From: Pteria penguin
Taxonomy: Eukaryota > Mollusca > Bivalvia > Pterioida > Pteriidae
Assembly: GCA_035048485.1 (NCBI GenBank)
Contig: CM068584.1
Span: forward strand, 64,772,420-64,836,419
DNA length: 64,000 nt
Direction of reading: 5' to 3'
The notes beneath the pieces are model-generated. The model had not been told where the DNA came from. It ran no database searches and worked only from the letters and a program-made list of their open reading frames with translations. A program made the translations under genes and the position numbers. Numbering within the stretch: the stretch's first letter is position 1; each line of letters begins with the position of its first letter. This document shows positions 1 through 10,861 of this stretch, piece after piece.

Positions 1-72
1 TTACAATCATATTAAGGTAGTACAGGATTTAGGTATATGTCAGTTTTTTGACACTGGTTTAACGGATATAAT

Positions 73-246
73 TTACACTGTTGTCTCAGTCTGTGCGTAG
101 GTGCCATGCTCTTGATCAACATTGGAACGACTGTCTGACAATTCTGCCTGTATATCCTCTATTTCGTTATACGCAATATCCTCTTGTCTATTAATATTGC
201 AATTGGTATGATATATATATACGGATTTGTTCTGTATTTTCTTGTC
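73..246 (-). CDS. Gene A cytoplasmic tail exon
   Basis: The exon opens after a TTTTCCAG acceptor with GACAAGAAAA, the same start as the gene B tail. In the frame of the ITIM it reads DKKIQNKSVYIYHTN, then EDIAYNEIEDIQ, and ends QTETTV before TAA. The motif aligns with VYQYHD...EEDISSYADI of gene B. That frame differs from the one delivered by the upstream transmembrane exon (404-473), because of a 2-base excess near the exon start. Confidence 0.65.
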   Translation of the reverse strand, partial: DKKIQNKSVYIYHTNCNINRQEDIAYNEIEDIQAELSDSRSNVDQEHGTYAQTETTV

Positions 247-3200
247 CTGGAAAATATTGTGATGTTTTAAATGCAGAAATGCTTCTGACTCACTGATTTC
301 AAATTCGTAATATATATTAATCATATCAATCAAGTAACTTAATATCTTTCAATTTCTGAGCATTGATCTGACAATGTGCACTGAACACTTAAGTAGTACT
401 TACATCAGTATATAACACAGCAATGAGGTCATTAATCCCAGTAGCAAACACACAACGATACCCGCTGTAATACCTATAAAGTTGGATCTTATATATACAT
501 AGTATACATATTCAAGTAAAATGTGATAAGTATATATATATGCACTTAGGTTTTCCTTATTTTAATAGTGTTTAAATAGCATATGTGCGACTCTGAAAAA
601 TGAATTCTATCTGATCCATTACGAGAAATTGATAAGGTAACTATAGTATAGATGCAAATTATATTCGTATAAACAGTAATATTAGTATGCGTGACACATT
701 TTTCTCATAAAATTCATTATGCTCTATTTAAAATGTCATGATTTATGAAAGATGATATTACCCAAGATGAAAATATTCTGGTAAAATGTGGACGTATTTG
801 ATGAATTCTTTCTGTCCATAACATTTCTAACTAAATGCATACCTGTGTAATATGTGCATATTTTATGTGATGTATTAGTTGACAAATTTAATTTTTTTTT
901 TTTGCAAACTTAAGAAGATTAATAAATTCCAAAATACTATTTCCATTATTATAATGATGACATTAATATGTTTAATTATGATATTACAGACACTTTACTG
1001 AGTCTGTTTTATCCAACATCTTATATTTTTGACCATTGGCCATATTCCTTTGCTGGTGGAGAAAGACAGTCTTCATAATATATGGAAGTACATTGTAGAT
1101 AATACAGATGTCGTAAATTCTTAATCCAGAAACAAAACGCATTAAACATGTGGCAGCTGACGATATGGGGCTATGGTATAGACAAGGAGATGGTTTCTTC
1201 AAAATAAAGCCGTGTTGGGTTGACGTTCTCGAAATTATTGGAGAAGATAGTTCGTCCTGAAAAATTGTCCGATCTGTAAATATCTGAGCAAAAACTACAT
1301 AAAACGTATAATTTCCGACAAGTAATGTAACAGCAACCCTACCGATAGTTTCATAATAACCTTGATCATCTTAACTATACATGTACTTTACAAAATTGAG
1401 GGCTTACTCTGTGGGAAGTTACATGCCGGGGCGAGAAGAGACAATTTAGAACGAGAGTTCCAGATCATAAAATACCCCGCCGAGAATTTGACTTAGCTGT
1501 TACTATACCCGATTTTCCCGACGGTATATGGCAGTAACACGTTCTACATAATCATAGAAATATACAGGGCAACAGCCACACGATATGAAGAAAAATGTAT
1601 AATAACACTTAATTTCAATTTACAATTCCGATAAATATAAATTGCAATACTGATATATTGTAACGAAGAATCGAATCATCTGTGATATGCCCATTGTATT
1701 GCCATGTCGTGTAGATATCGCGTCTGTCTGTCAGAGAAAACGCATTTCATGACCAAATTTCCTCTTATTTCCTGTTACAAGGTTAAGACAAACGTTTATA
1801 CGTAGCGTTTCATACCCTACGGAAAGTATGGATACAAGTCTGTGCATAACATTCTTCAAAGATGTGATGTTGCATTTCCATTGGATCACATTTGAAAGCC
1901 TATTGTTTTAAGATTGGATACTTCATTTTATTCTACATTTGCCTGCCCTTCACATAACACATACTTCTGTACACGTGTACGCGTACACATACACAAAATA
2001 TGTATTTATTTATTTGTTATAAGTAATTTTCCTCACCGTCTCTTTCGTCTGTTCTACAACTACTTTCAGTAGAAGTTCTGAAATAGTGTATAAAACAGAG
2101 TCACTACTGCATTTAAATATAGTTCAGCTTATAGCACTAGATTTCAGAAAGTTAATGATATAGTTTTCTAAACTAAACTAGATATCTGAATGGAACACAC
2201 TAGAGACTTCTGTTTTGACATTGTGTATGCAAGGGAGATGTTTTTGAGTGATCGCTTATCCCCTTCCACACAAACATACACACTCATCTCTTAATGCCTA
2301 CCTTTCTTTTGTTGTTATGTTTAAACTTGTATCTTCGCCGTAGCATCCATCATCTGTAAAGCAATACAATTTTATGAGTATAGGTGTCAAATATATAAAT
2401 TAAGATGCGAGTATAAATTTCACTGACAAAATCAACTTACACTTATAAAGCTCAAAAGACAAGTAGGTTGGATTTTCTTCATTTGGACAGTTTCCGTTGA
2501 ATGAGCACTCGACGTACGAAATATGTAGATCGCCATTACTGTTCAACTGCAGACACCCTTCTAAAATAAATAATAATATTAGTAACTGGATATGTAAAAA
2601 GAAAACGCCATTCACGTTCGATATTAACCATTTGTGTGGAAACTCGTGCTTGAAGATAAATGCATAGCTGACAGATACATGATGCACCATGTTGTAATAT
2701 TTGACGTATAAAAGAAAGATATATCGCACTCTCCATGAAATACAGTGGCACTTTATACAAGTACTCTGCTGCTAACTACTCCACCATAATCTAAAATTGA
2801 AACCTAATTACACAACTGCAAGCGATACAATTTTATAAGCCATCATTCAATTAATTGCATATCTCACGAATAAGAAAATAAAAATCCTGATCCCATCATT
2901 TAATCTTAGACTCCACACCTTAATACCCACCAAAAGTTTGTTTATGTAGTACTCCTCTTAACATCTTGCTATGCATAATACATGCGCATCCTTTTTTTCA
3001 AATCCAGAGTACCGAGTTAAAGGTTCCACTGGTACAGTACTAATATATAACTGTTAATTTAAGCCTAGACAACAATTTTCCTTTACCGAGGCTTTTCTGT
3101 CCCCCAAGCCAAAACTGGCCTGTGTACAACATATATGCAACAGAATTCCTATTAGGTTCCATTTTTACATCACTGGTATCTATATCAAATATGAAGGTAA

Positions 3201-4293
3201 ATATTTAGCTACTAAACAAAGAGGCCGTTTACAAGATGAATCAAGGAGGAATAACAAATGACTGAATGTAGTTTTGATTTTATAATTCAATGTTCCTGTC
3301 TAGTTCATTTCACTAAACAATTTTCATTAATTATCATAGGTTGGATCGGTATTTATCAGATTAAAATACAAGGATCAACTTCAGAGACACAATGTCGTAT
3401 ATAAGTTTAGCATGCAATGATAGATTTTTCTTCCTTATACTTGTGAATTTCAATATTTATGTAAATCCTAGAATGAAAATATCCACGAGAGGAAACGTTT
3501 TCTGCAGAACCTCTCGCATGTTATCCTGTTTCATAAAAGTAACAGATATCAAATACGCAAAGCCTTCCAATTAGTGTGAAAAAGAGACTCCAGAAAAAAA
3601 TAATTCTAAAACTACATTTAATTAAAAATATTGATTGATTGATTGATTTTTGTTTAACGTCACACCACGAATATTTCACTTATATGGTGACGGCATCTGC
3701 ATGATGCGCGGAATACACATTTTGACCTTTGCAACGGACCCACCCGAAGCAGTGAGGGATCTTTAACGTGCCATGCATATCACGACACGGGGCCTCGGTT
3801 TTTATTGCCATCCGAAAGACAGGGCACCGGCATGACCAGAGCGGGACTCGAACCCGGGCCTCCTGATCAGGAGTCCAGTGCGATACCACTAGGCCACGTC
3901 GGATTTTAATTAAAAATAAAAAACCAAAAAACAAAAATAATTACATTAATTCTATTGAGAGATTTTGATGTAAACTTTCATAACCATGTGATCACAGCAA
4001 GACTCTACTTATAAAAGTTAAATGTAGACATACATAGAAGTCTTCAAGTAACAAATCTTACCATAAAACTTCACAGACATGGTGGCCATACAGAATTCAA
4101 CTAAAATATCCCATGATGATTTCATACAATGATACGTAAATCCATTGCTTACATTACATGACTTCAATGATACTCTTTGACTCCATCGAACTGTTTCCAA
4201 CGGACATGATGACACATTGGTTACTCCAATGATATCTTCAGCATTTGCACGTAGAAAAAAATAAATCAGGTTTCCATATAGATACAAACTCAT
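73..4293 (-). CDS. Receptor-like gene A: type I membrane protein with Cys-rich ectodomain and ITIM-like tail (7 exons)
   Basis: Seven exons on the minus strand: 4062-4293, 2441-2560, 2302-2353, 2037-2077, 762-830, 404-473 and 73-246. All have AG acceptors and GT donors, and phases 1,1,2,1,1,2 agree with gene B. Exon 1 starts at a true ATG (4293) with a hydrophobic signal peptide ending near ANA, then a CP..W..R..C..YHC..EFC pattern. Exon 2 adds EGC...YVEC...CPN...YLS. Exon 3 carries DGCY. Exons 4-5 are a short Ser/Thr/Asn-rich stalk. The 70-bp exon encodes one transmembrane helix starting GITAGIVV. The tail has IAYNEI (an ITIM consensus) and ends in ETTV, a class I PDZ-ligand pattern. One anomaly: the tail exon has 2 bases more than gene B before the shared VY motif, so joining at the predicted sites puts the ITIM out of frame. 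That is decay, an unseen splice variant or a sequence error. Function as a cell-surface receptor is inferred; I do not recognise the ligand. Confidence 0.7.
3631..3904 (-). mobile_element. tRNA-derived SINE (family 1) in gene A intron 1
   Basis: On the minus strand a tRNA-like head (TGGCCTAGTGGTATCG as A box, GGTTCGAGTCC as B box) is followed by a body and a 3' tail of ATTG/CAAT repeats at 3631. It is flanked by a perfect 14-bp target duplication TTTAATTAAAAATA at 3617-3630 and 3905-3918. Gene D intron 1 near 63806-63830 has the same surrounding sequence without the SINE, an empty site. Confidence 0.9.
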
Positions 4294-5258
4294 TATTTAC
4301 ATGTGTTAAATATCTAGAGGTGATATTCGAGCTATAAATTGAAATGCCTTATACCCAAGTTGTAAATGATGTAAACGATGAGTATACCATATTATCATAT
4401 AAATTTCATTAAATCACAAATTCCGGAAATACATTGTTTATTAAAAATTGATGAGATTACCACTTCCTTCGTATGTTGGAACTAAATTTGTATTTCCGAC
4501 TGAAACTTATTTCCAAAGTATTTTTGTCAATAGCATGGACTCGATGATTTATTTATATTTAGATGTTTGAAATATATAAATCATTTTAGTCTCTATGTGC
4601 ATTAGTTCTGCTTTGAATTGATCTTCGACAGATTAATGTCTAAAACTGAATTTTGTCATAGTACTTGGCCAGGGGGCCAGTTGTTCGAAACAGATATGGT
4701 ATAAATTAAATTAATTATCTCTTAAACTTCGACAACTGGTTAAAGTTTCGAACAACTGTCCCCAGGTCTCTTTTCCCTTCATTATTTGCACAGAGGTGTA
4801 ATGTGATTTTCCTATGGTCAAAATTTTGTTTTCGATGATCACAGCATTGTGTATGACAATGATGCCCAGCAAAAATCGTCAATGAATTGAGTGTGTGTTC
4901 GTAAGGCTACATCCACTAGATTTGGAATGAAAAGGAAAGAAAGCTGGTAGGGTTTCGGGATAATTTAAAAAAAAACTTTTCAAATAAATATGTTATTGAA
5001 GAAATATGTCACTTAGAGTCTGTAAACCTAAACACAGTTGTCTTTCCTTGTGTTTGGAATTTAGGCTAAAGCGGGACATGTGTTTTACATATATCTCGTA
5101 GCTTTGTTAATTTTGATTTCAGGTCATGCTCTAAATGGGTATGTTTGAGGACCGATTGAAATTTTTCAATAAGTAGTTTTATTGTCTATGTAGAGATTTG
5201 ATACAATTGGAGAACCCCCCCCCCCCTCATTCCAGAACGTTAAGCGACATTTTGGGAG
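4294..5258. other. Intergenic region upstream of gene A
   Basis: AT-rich with no coding region I can support. It should contain the gene A promoter. A short inverted pair around 4677-4765 (GGGGCCAGTTGTTCGAAAC and its near complement) looks like a tiny palindromic MITE. Homopolymer C at 5215-5226 lies just before a TIR-like end. Confidence 0.5.
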
Positions 5259-6010
5259 CTGGCCTGAATTGTATAAAAAATCTCAATTAATTATTTCCTC
5301 ATATTTGAGTATATCTTCACGAAATACGAGTTTTCCCGCAAATAACATTGTAAAAAGCTCCACTCAACTCAAATTTAAGATTTTCCTCAAATCTCTTCTC
5401 AACTTTGAGGATGACCTCAAATTGTCTTGTATACAACTCATTTTGAGATTTTCCTCAAATATTTGAGGTAGCTCAAGACCATCCTCAAATTTTAGAAAAA
5501 TGGCAAACGGCAGACGTGTTTTGGCGCTACGTAAGAGAAGGAGGCGCATGGCAAGGGTTTTTAAACCTAGAATGCATATGGAAACATGACAAAGTCAAAA
5601 AGTCTTTCAAAAATTGGGGTAAATAGGAATCACGCTGTCTGTATGTATGTCCGTCCGTTGGCCTGTCAGTACGCCTGTCTGTCTGTCTGTTGAAACAATG
5701 TCTGAGTCATAACTTCTATATCCTAGCTTGGATTCAGATATTTCACACACAACTGTTGTTAATTACCAAAGGTTGTGCAAGGTCACAGTGTACACCTGTC
5801 TGTCCGTCCTTCTGTTCGAATCATGTCCGGGACATAACTTGTTTATGCTAACTTGCATCCAGATATCTGACACAATTGTGATCGATGACCAAAGGGTGTG
5901 TCATGACCTTGAACCACGGTCAAATCTCCAAGATCTAGGTCCCAGTACACTCATTGCCAAAAGTCGTGTCCGGGCCATAATTTTCTACTGCTAACTCGGA
6001 TCTGTAAGTT

Positions 6011-6676
6011 GGCTGCTAACGAACATAGCAAAAAAATTATTCCATTGTGTGGTCACACGAAAATATTACGTCCCCACTCAGTAATATTATGTTCCTACAC
6101 GATAAAATGACGTTCCCACACAATAATCATGGTGTTGTGATTTAAATAAACCATACTCGCCACCTGGTTGGTCTTTGGTCAGAATTTTAATCGCCAAGTT
6201 AGAAAAATGTGCAAGTGCAAATTTTACTCGCCCCTCATCTGTGATTTTCCCAAAAGCATTAGGGCATAGTACTATATTTTATATTGTGGGACCTTAAGTG
6301 ATACCAGCATCGAAGATGATTTATGAGTTTTCACATTATCGCTCTTGCTAGAGGACACCCTGCAATTGCACTTCTTTCCCTGACTTAAAACAACAATGCA
6401 ATTGCTAGGTCAAGAGAGCTAGACAGGGGCTTCAATATCGTTAACTTAATCGGCACAGACGTCCCGCAGATGTCGGACCTTGTATTGATATTATTGTGTG
6501 GGAACGTCTTAAATCATTGTGCTAGAACATAATAATTATTGTTTTGGAACGAAATATTATTGTGTTGGAACAGAAAAGTATTGTGTGGGAACGTAGACAT
6601 ACGACATTATTTAGTGGAAACAATATTATTATGTGACCTCACAATAAAATATATTTTGCTATGTCCGTTCGCAGCC
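6011..6676. mobile_element. MITE with long terminal inverted repeats
   Basis: The left end GGCTGCTAACGAACATAGCA is matched on the opposite strand by GGCTGCGAACGGACATAGCA at 6657-6676. The similarity continues about 100 bases inward (TATTGTG(T/A)GGTCACA, then repeated ACGTTCCCACACAAT motifs). No coding region. The element splits one unit of the surrounding tandem family. Confidence 0.65.
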
Positions 6677-6780
6677 ACCGTAGTTCTGGATGGTATTTAA
6701 CGCAACTGTTGTTCATGTCACCCCAATGGTGTCTTGTGACCCTTGATTCATTGTAATATCTCCAAGGTCAAAGGAGCAGG

Positions 6781-6955
6781 ACAGGCTTAGTGTAGTGGTT
6801 AAGCGTTTGGCTTATGGCGCCTACGATCTGTGTTCGATTCCCGGGTTGCGCCACTATGTTTAAGATGTTGGTAACCTCCTGCTTCCATGTCGCGATAGAA
6901 CTGAAATATTGTTGAAAACGACGTAAAATACCAATTAACCATCCAACCAACCGTA
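6781..6955 (+). mobile_element. tRNA-derived SINE (family 2)
   Basis: The head contains TTAGTGTAGTGGTTAAGCG (A box) and GTTCGATTCCCGGG (B box). The body reads CTGCTTCCATGTCGCGATA..GAAATATTG, ending in an ACCAATTAACCATCCAACCAACC tail. Other copies of the family are at 8345, 42700 and 51905. Confidence 0.8.
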
Positions 6956-7029
6956 ACTTTTCACTGCTACCGTAGATCTGAATGGCATATCAAACAATTA
7001 TTGCCCCTGACCCAAGGGTTTGTTATGAC

Positions 7030-7225
7030 CTTTAACTAAGAATAAAAAGAGACGGAATACTAGGGGAAAATTTGATTCTAGAGTAGATTTTCCCCCTTAA
7101 GGGGGAAATTCTACCCCAAAACCCTGAAGGGGAAAGTTGGCTCTATAACATGATTTTGCCCCCCGGGGGGATTCTACTCCGGGCTGAAAATCTACCCAGG
7201 GGGAAGGTCTACTCTATAAAACCGG
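7030..7225. repeat. Palindrome-rich GGGGAAA/TTTCCCC repeat
   Basis: Short runs of CCCC and GGGG alternate with TCTAC/GTAGA motifs, including the perfect 12-bp palindrome CCCCCCGGGGGG near 7158-7169. Possibly a hairpin-forming repeat; no ORF. Confidence 0.5.
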
Positions 7226-7939
7226 ACGACGACGGATGTATAGACGGTTTGTACATGGTGATATGGATTGTCACGGGCCTTCACGAATTGACCATCCGGG
7301 ATGATCCAGTGTCTCATCCGTGAAAGTGTAAATTAGACTTAACAGATCGAGCAAACCAGGCTCAATTGTAATAAAATGAAACCATCATGATCAAAGGTGT
7401 TCATATTCAAAAGGGAAGGTTTTGCACTTGTATTTGAAAAATCCATTTTACATTTTTTATACATGTCACAAAAAATGACATTCATTTTATGTCCATTATT
7501 AACAGTAATAATTGTTTAAAAGACAAAATCGCTGTTGCCATCTCGATTCCAACGTAAATAAAGTACTTTCACTTTCGACGGGGCCCCGTAAATCAATTAA
7601 AAATCCTCAACTATCTTACTGAGTTGAGGACACACTCCAATGACTTGAGGGTGGTTTATACAATGTAAATTTGAGGAAAACTCAGTTGAGGGAATCCCCA
7701 ATTGCATTTGAGGTTGAGGAAACACTCAACTGAGATGTTTTATACAATTGGGGCCTGATCATACAAACTAATCACCTTGAAAGTTTTACAATACTTGAAT
7801 GCACATTTTATGTAAACATACACTATTTCACAGTAAATGAGATGATTTGATTTAGTGTCCTTGTCTCTCATGTATATATTGATTTCCTAAACTTGAGAAG
7901 TTGTTGCAGAAGATTTTAACGGATGTTGTATGCAAGCAT

Positions 7940-8270
7940 GGAAAGCTTTCTCCTCCCAGGCACCTGGTCTGTCCTCAAATTAACTGGAAATTGCATTTGC
8001 CTGATTATGAGATTGTATATGATATCTTGTCCCTTTATTCCATGGTTAAACCGTCGGCACTTCGTTGGAATGTGGGCACGTGGTTCTTCTAGCCAACCTT
8101 GTGAAATCTCCTACATCCAGTCTGTCACATAGAAACATTATCTACAACGACAGACACACCCAGACCATCCACATAGGATAACCAGAAGCCCAGTCACCCA
8201 TACGCCACAGTGCTTCGTGTGGTAGGATATCTCTCCAAGCACTGCCTGCAGAAACGTAGGCATGTGGTTC
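7940..8270 (+). repeat. Dispersed copy of the 30.7-kb repeat unit
   Basis: The stretch from GGCACCTGGTCT through TTGCATTTGCCTGATTATGAG and the later CCATCCACATAGGATAACCA matches, with divergence, the repeat units at 30730-31030 and 33310-33500. The short overlapping ORFs here are not conserved between copies. Confidence 0.6.
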
Positions 8271-8344
8271 TAGATTATTATGTAAACACCTAAACTACGT
8301 TACCTTGACCTTGTACACAAACACAGCGAAGTGTATATACTTTG

Positions 8345-8480
8345 TACATTCCGGCAGTGTAGTGGTTAAGCACTTGACATGTGGTGCAGGCGATAGGAGT
8401 TAGATTCCAAAATTGCAGATATGTTTAAAGGGTTGGATACATCTTGTTTCCATTATGCGATATGACTGAAATAAGCTGTG
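8345..8480 (+). mobile_element. Degraded SINE (family 2)
   Basis: CGGCAGTGTAGTGGTTAAGCAC and the later TTGTTTCCATTATGCGATATGACTGAAAT match the family 2 head and body. The B box is decayed. Confidence 0.6.
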
Positions 8481-8853
8481 GAATCCATGTTGCACCACAG
8501 TCACCCAACACATCTCTTACGGGAGATAAGTTTATTTAATTATTATTTTTTTCTTTTAAATATTAAATAATCGAATAATAAATAAAATGAGAAAGGAGGG
8601 GGGGGGGCAGGGTTCGAGTAACAGATAGGTTATGAAATATATTATATAAAGCGGTGTATCTCATAAGATTTACACGATTTCTTCTTGTGAATATTAGAAA
8701 ATTAAAGCAAATACACAGGTAGTTAGGGTGGAAGTCTAGATTTCAGAAATTTTGTACTGACGTGAAATATGCACTTTTTCTCTCATATCTGCGTATTTGA
8801 TACAGAGCAGGCCCATGTTATACAGCTATGTGATATTCATGTGTATTACATAC

Positions 8854-8876
8854 CACGTGACGTCATTGTGACGTCA
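8854..8876. promoter_or_regulatory. Paired CRE-like palindromes with an E-box
   Basis: Two perfect TGACGTCA sites lie at 8858-8865 and 8869-8876, 11 bp apart centre to centre, and CACGTG overlaps the first at 8854-8859. They match the CREB/ATF consensus. No nearby gene start supports a role, so function is unproven. Confidence 0.35.
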
Positions 8877-9065
8877 TGTTTTCCGCACCGAACATGACTA
8901 CGACGTTTCAATAACACGTCAATTAAAAACTCCTTTTTTCTACATTGATTTACATCTTTAAGGCACAGAGACTAACGTTCACGGTTTATTCATTTAGAAG
9001 AAACCATTTTCGTGACGCTGAACACGAATCTGACAAAAATTTCCTGATTCGATAAAGTTGAATAT

Positions 9066-9678
9066 TGTAGGGTAGTACTTTGCGTTGGGGTGGTGTGAGT
9101 TTGATTCCTCAAGGTGCGTTGTGTTATGCGACAAAATTATAAGTCAGTAAGAAAGTTAATACTTTTAATAAAATCTCTACAGCAATGTACAAGATAGCAA
9201 GTTGGCTTCGTGCGACGTGGAAAAGGGGGAGACCCGGCAGTTACGATGATCACAATGTTATATTTCACAATATAGTATCTTCAAGTTCTTTCTAAATCAA
9301 ATAGGTCTGAATTCTATCAAGTATTTCCGAGGTCTAACTCTATCAAGTATTTCCGAGGTCTAACCTATTTAAACTCCCCAACTACTTTATATACTAAAGC
9401 ACTATCCATTTCCACAAGGAAAATAGATTAATTATGATTCTACAAGGAAAATAGATTAACCGTAAATTGACCAGTCTAATTCTACAAGGAAAATAGATTA
9501 ACCGTAAATTGACCAGTCTAATTATACAAGGAAAATAGATTAACAAACATGAACTTTAGTGTCTGTTATTGAATCATTCACAGGAAAAATCGTCCAAGAT
9601 ATAATGTTCCTTGGAGGATCCATTGGTGATGTTTCTTAAAAACAATTCGTAAGTAGCGTGGTATGCCGCTACCTTACA
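9066..9678 (-). repeat. 3' LTR of the Gypsy element
   Basis: 613 bp, same length as its partner. It contains internal short tandem repeats: two copies of TATCAAGTATTTCCGAGGTC and several of ACAAGGAAAATAGATTA. Confidence 0.95.
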
Positions 9679-9688
9679 TTCCTCCCCA
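9679..9688 (-). other. Polypurine tract of the Gypsy element
   Basis: On the element strand TGGGGAGGAA lies directly against the 3' LTR start TGTAAGG, the expected place and composition for the plus-strand primer. Confidence 0.8.
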
Positions 9689-10094
9689 TGTCACTAGAAA
9701 ATATTCGAACACAATATTTTCTTAAAACAGTCGATTATGTAACATGTTCTGTGTATTAGTCCAACGTTATGAATCCTTAAAGCATCATCCTCGGCAATAT
9801 TTCTCGGCATACGAATGTTCCTGGAAGTCCATACTGCAACAATGTACTAATAATGAATATGTACACGAAAATTAAGTTCAGCATATCTCCCGTTAAATTT
9901 CTATTTACAGTCTAGTCCAATGAAATCGAGGGTCGTCATCTCAACCCATATCTCAGTTCGTCGCACACCAATCTTCCGTTATATTACTATATACAATTTG
10001 ATCCAATAGGGGCAAGGGTCGTCGTCTCAACCCATACCCTAATTCATTGTTGGCGGGCAAGGGACGTCGTCTCATCCCATACCCTCAAAGTTCT

Positions 10095-10589
10095 TTAGGC
10101 CATCGGAAGAATCGGATACACCCTTTCTTCAGTGTCTATCTTCTCAGTAACGGCTTGGTCCATTGTTGGCGCAGTGGGCGTGGCAGTTGGTTCCTTAGCA
10201 ACAAGATTTCCCATCTCTTGCATATCATTAACATCATTTGATTTTATGTCTGACTTTACCCTCCAAAATCGTCTGGCAATCTTACATGCAAAAATATTTT
10301 TCTTATATTTCTTATAGATAATTATCAAAACAATAAATCCTACAACTATAATTACAAAAATCCCCATATAATGCCATTTCGAAAGAGGCTCTTCTATCTT
10401 AACTTTTTTTAGATTCTGAATAGTATCAATGAATTTCTCAATTGGTACTGTTTTAATATGTTTTAATTCTTCAGGAATATTTTCAAGGGTAAAATTGGTA
10501 GTAGCCAACGCGAGAGGCTCCCAAATTTTAATCTTCGTTGCATTAAAATTTCGTACAATATAATCGAATGGGAATATTTTACTAATAAT
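10095..10589 (-). CDS. Env-position single-pass membrane protein ORF without ATG
   Basis: This frame lies between integrase and the 3' LTR. It is open from a stop at 10590-10592 for about 165 codons with no ATG before its transmembrane helix. Features in order: an amphipathic stretch near KHIKTVPIEKFIDTIQNL, a helix beginning MGIFVIIVVGFIVLIIIY, a basic KKYKKN stop-transfer, then a roughly 70-residue Thr/Pro/Glu-containing tail. Position and topology resemble the C-terminal end of an envelope-like protein, but the roughly 270 bp up to pol cannot hold a full ectodomain. It may be a truncated env, a 3' exon reached by splicing, or an unrelated small membrane protein. No fusion peptide or surface domain is visible. 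Confidence 0.5.
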   Translation of the reverse strand: MISKIFPFDYIVRNFNATKIKIWEPLALATTNFTLENIPEELKHIKTVPIEKFIDTIQNLKKVKIEEPLSKWHYMGIFVIIVVGFIVLIIIYKKYKKNIFACKIARRFWRVKSDIKSNDVNDMQEMGNLVAKEPTATPTAPTMDQAVTEKIDTEERVYPILPMA

Positions 10590-10861
10590 CTACAAGACTA
10601 TCCCTTTAGTGAAATTTGAGTCGTTAGCGATCCTCAACCATATCAATCTAACTCATCAAATCACTACAGATCATCAAGGGGTGATCTAAATACACCGGTT
10701 CAAGAAGTTTTCGTTTCAGCTTCTTTATTTGTTAATCGCAAATACCACATGTGATGGGAACCGATTTAATGCAATTTTCTATTAATTAAGCCATTTAATG
10801 TAATCAAGGAGTTAACCATCTCCTCCATGTGTATGTTACACATGCCACATTACTATGGACA

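Larger units (their letters stand above)
5640..7050 (+). repeat. Degenerate tandem family with CATAACTT...GGTGTGTCATGACCTT units
   Basis: Units of roughly 110-120 bases recur at about 5690-5830, 5830-5960, 5970-6010 plus 6677-6770, and 6955-7040. They share a 'gtc(c/t)g(g/a)g(c/a)cataa(c/t)tt...ctaactnggatctg...acaactgttg...ccaaagg(t/g)tgtg' pattern. A MITE and a SINE interrupt the series. Confidence 0.6.
5259..7757. mobile_element. Degenerate TIR DNA transposon, Harbinger-like remnant
   Basis: The left end begins near GGCCTGAATTGTATAAAA and the right end (7710-7757) gives GGCCCCAATTGTATAAAA on the other strand. Both run into CTCAA-rich subterminal sequence. Just inside the left end, at 5502-5577, the plus strand reads MANGRRVLALRKRRRRMARV, a basic start like those of PIF/Harbinger-type proteins, then stops. 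No transposase core remains, and the interior is filled by other repeats. I could not confirm a target duplication, so the superfamily is tentative. Confidence 0.45.

Noticed and set aside
1210..1290. Additional stalk exon of gene A
   Set aside because: An open stretch follows an ATTTACAG acceptor, but no phase-compatible GT donor was found, while 2037-2077 fits the slot with both signals.
3631..3904. tRNA genes at SINE heads (also 19574, 29880, 31253, 54596, 6781, 51905)
   Set aside because: A and B boxes are present but the heads do not fold as full tRNAs and are followed by SINE bodies and flanked by target duplications.
10095..10508. Complete envelope gene
   Set aside because: Only a C-terminal membrane segment is present; no surface domain, fusion peptide or ATG.
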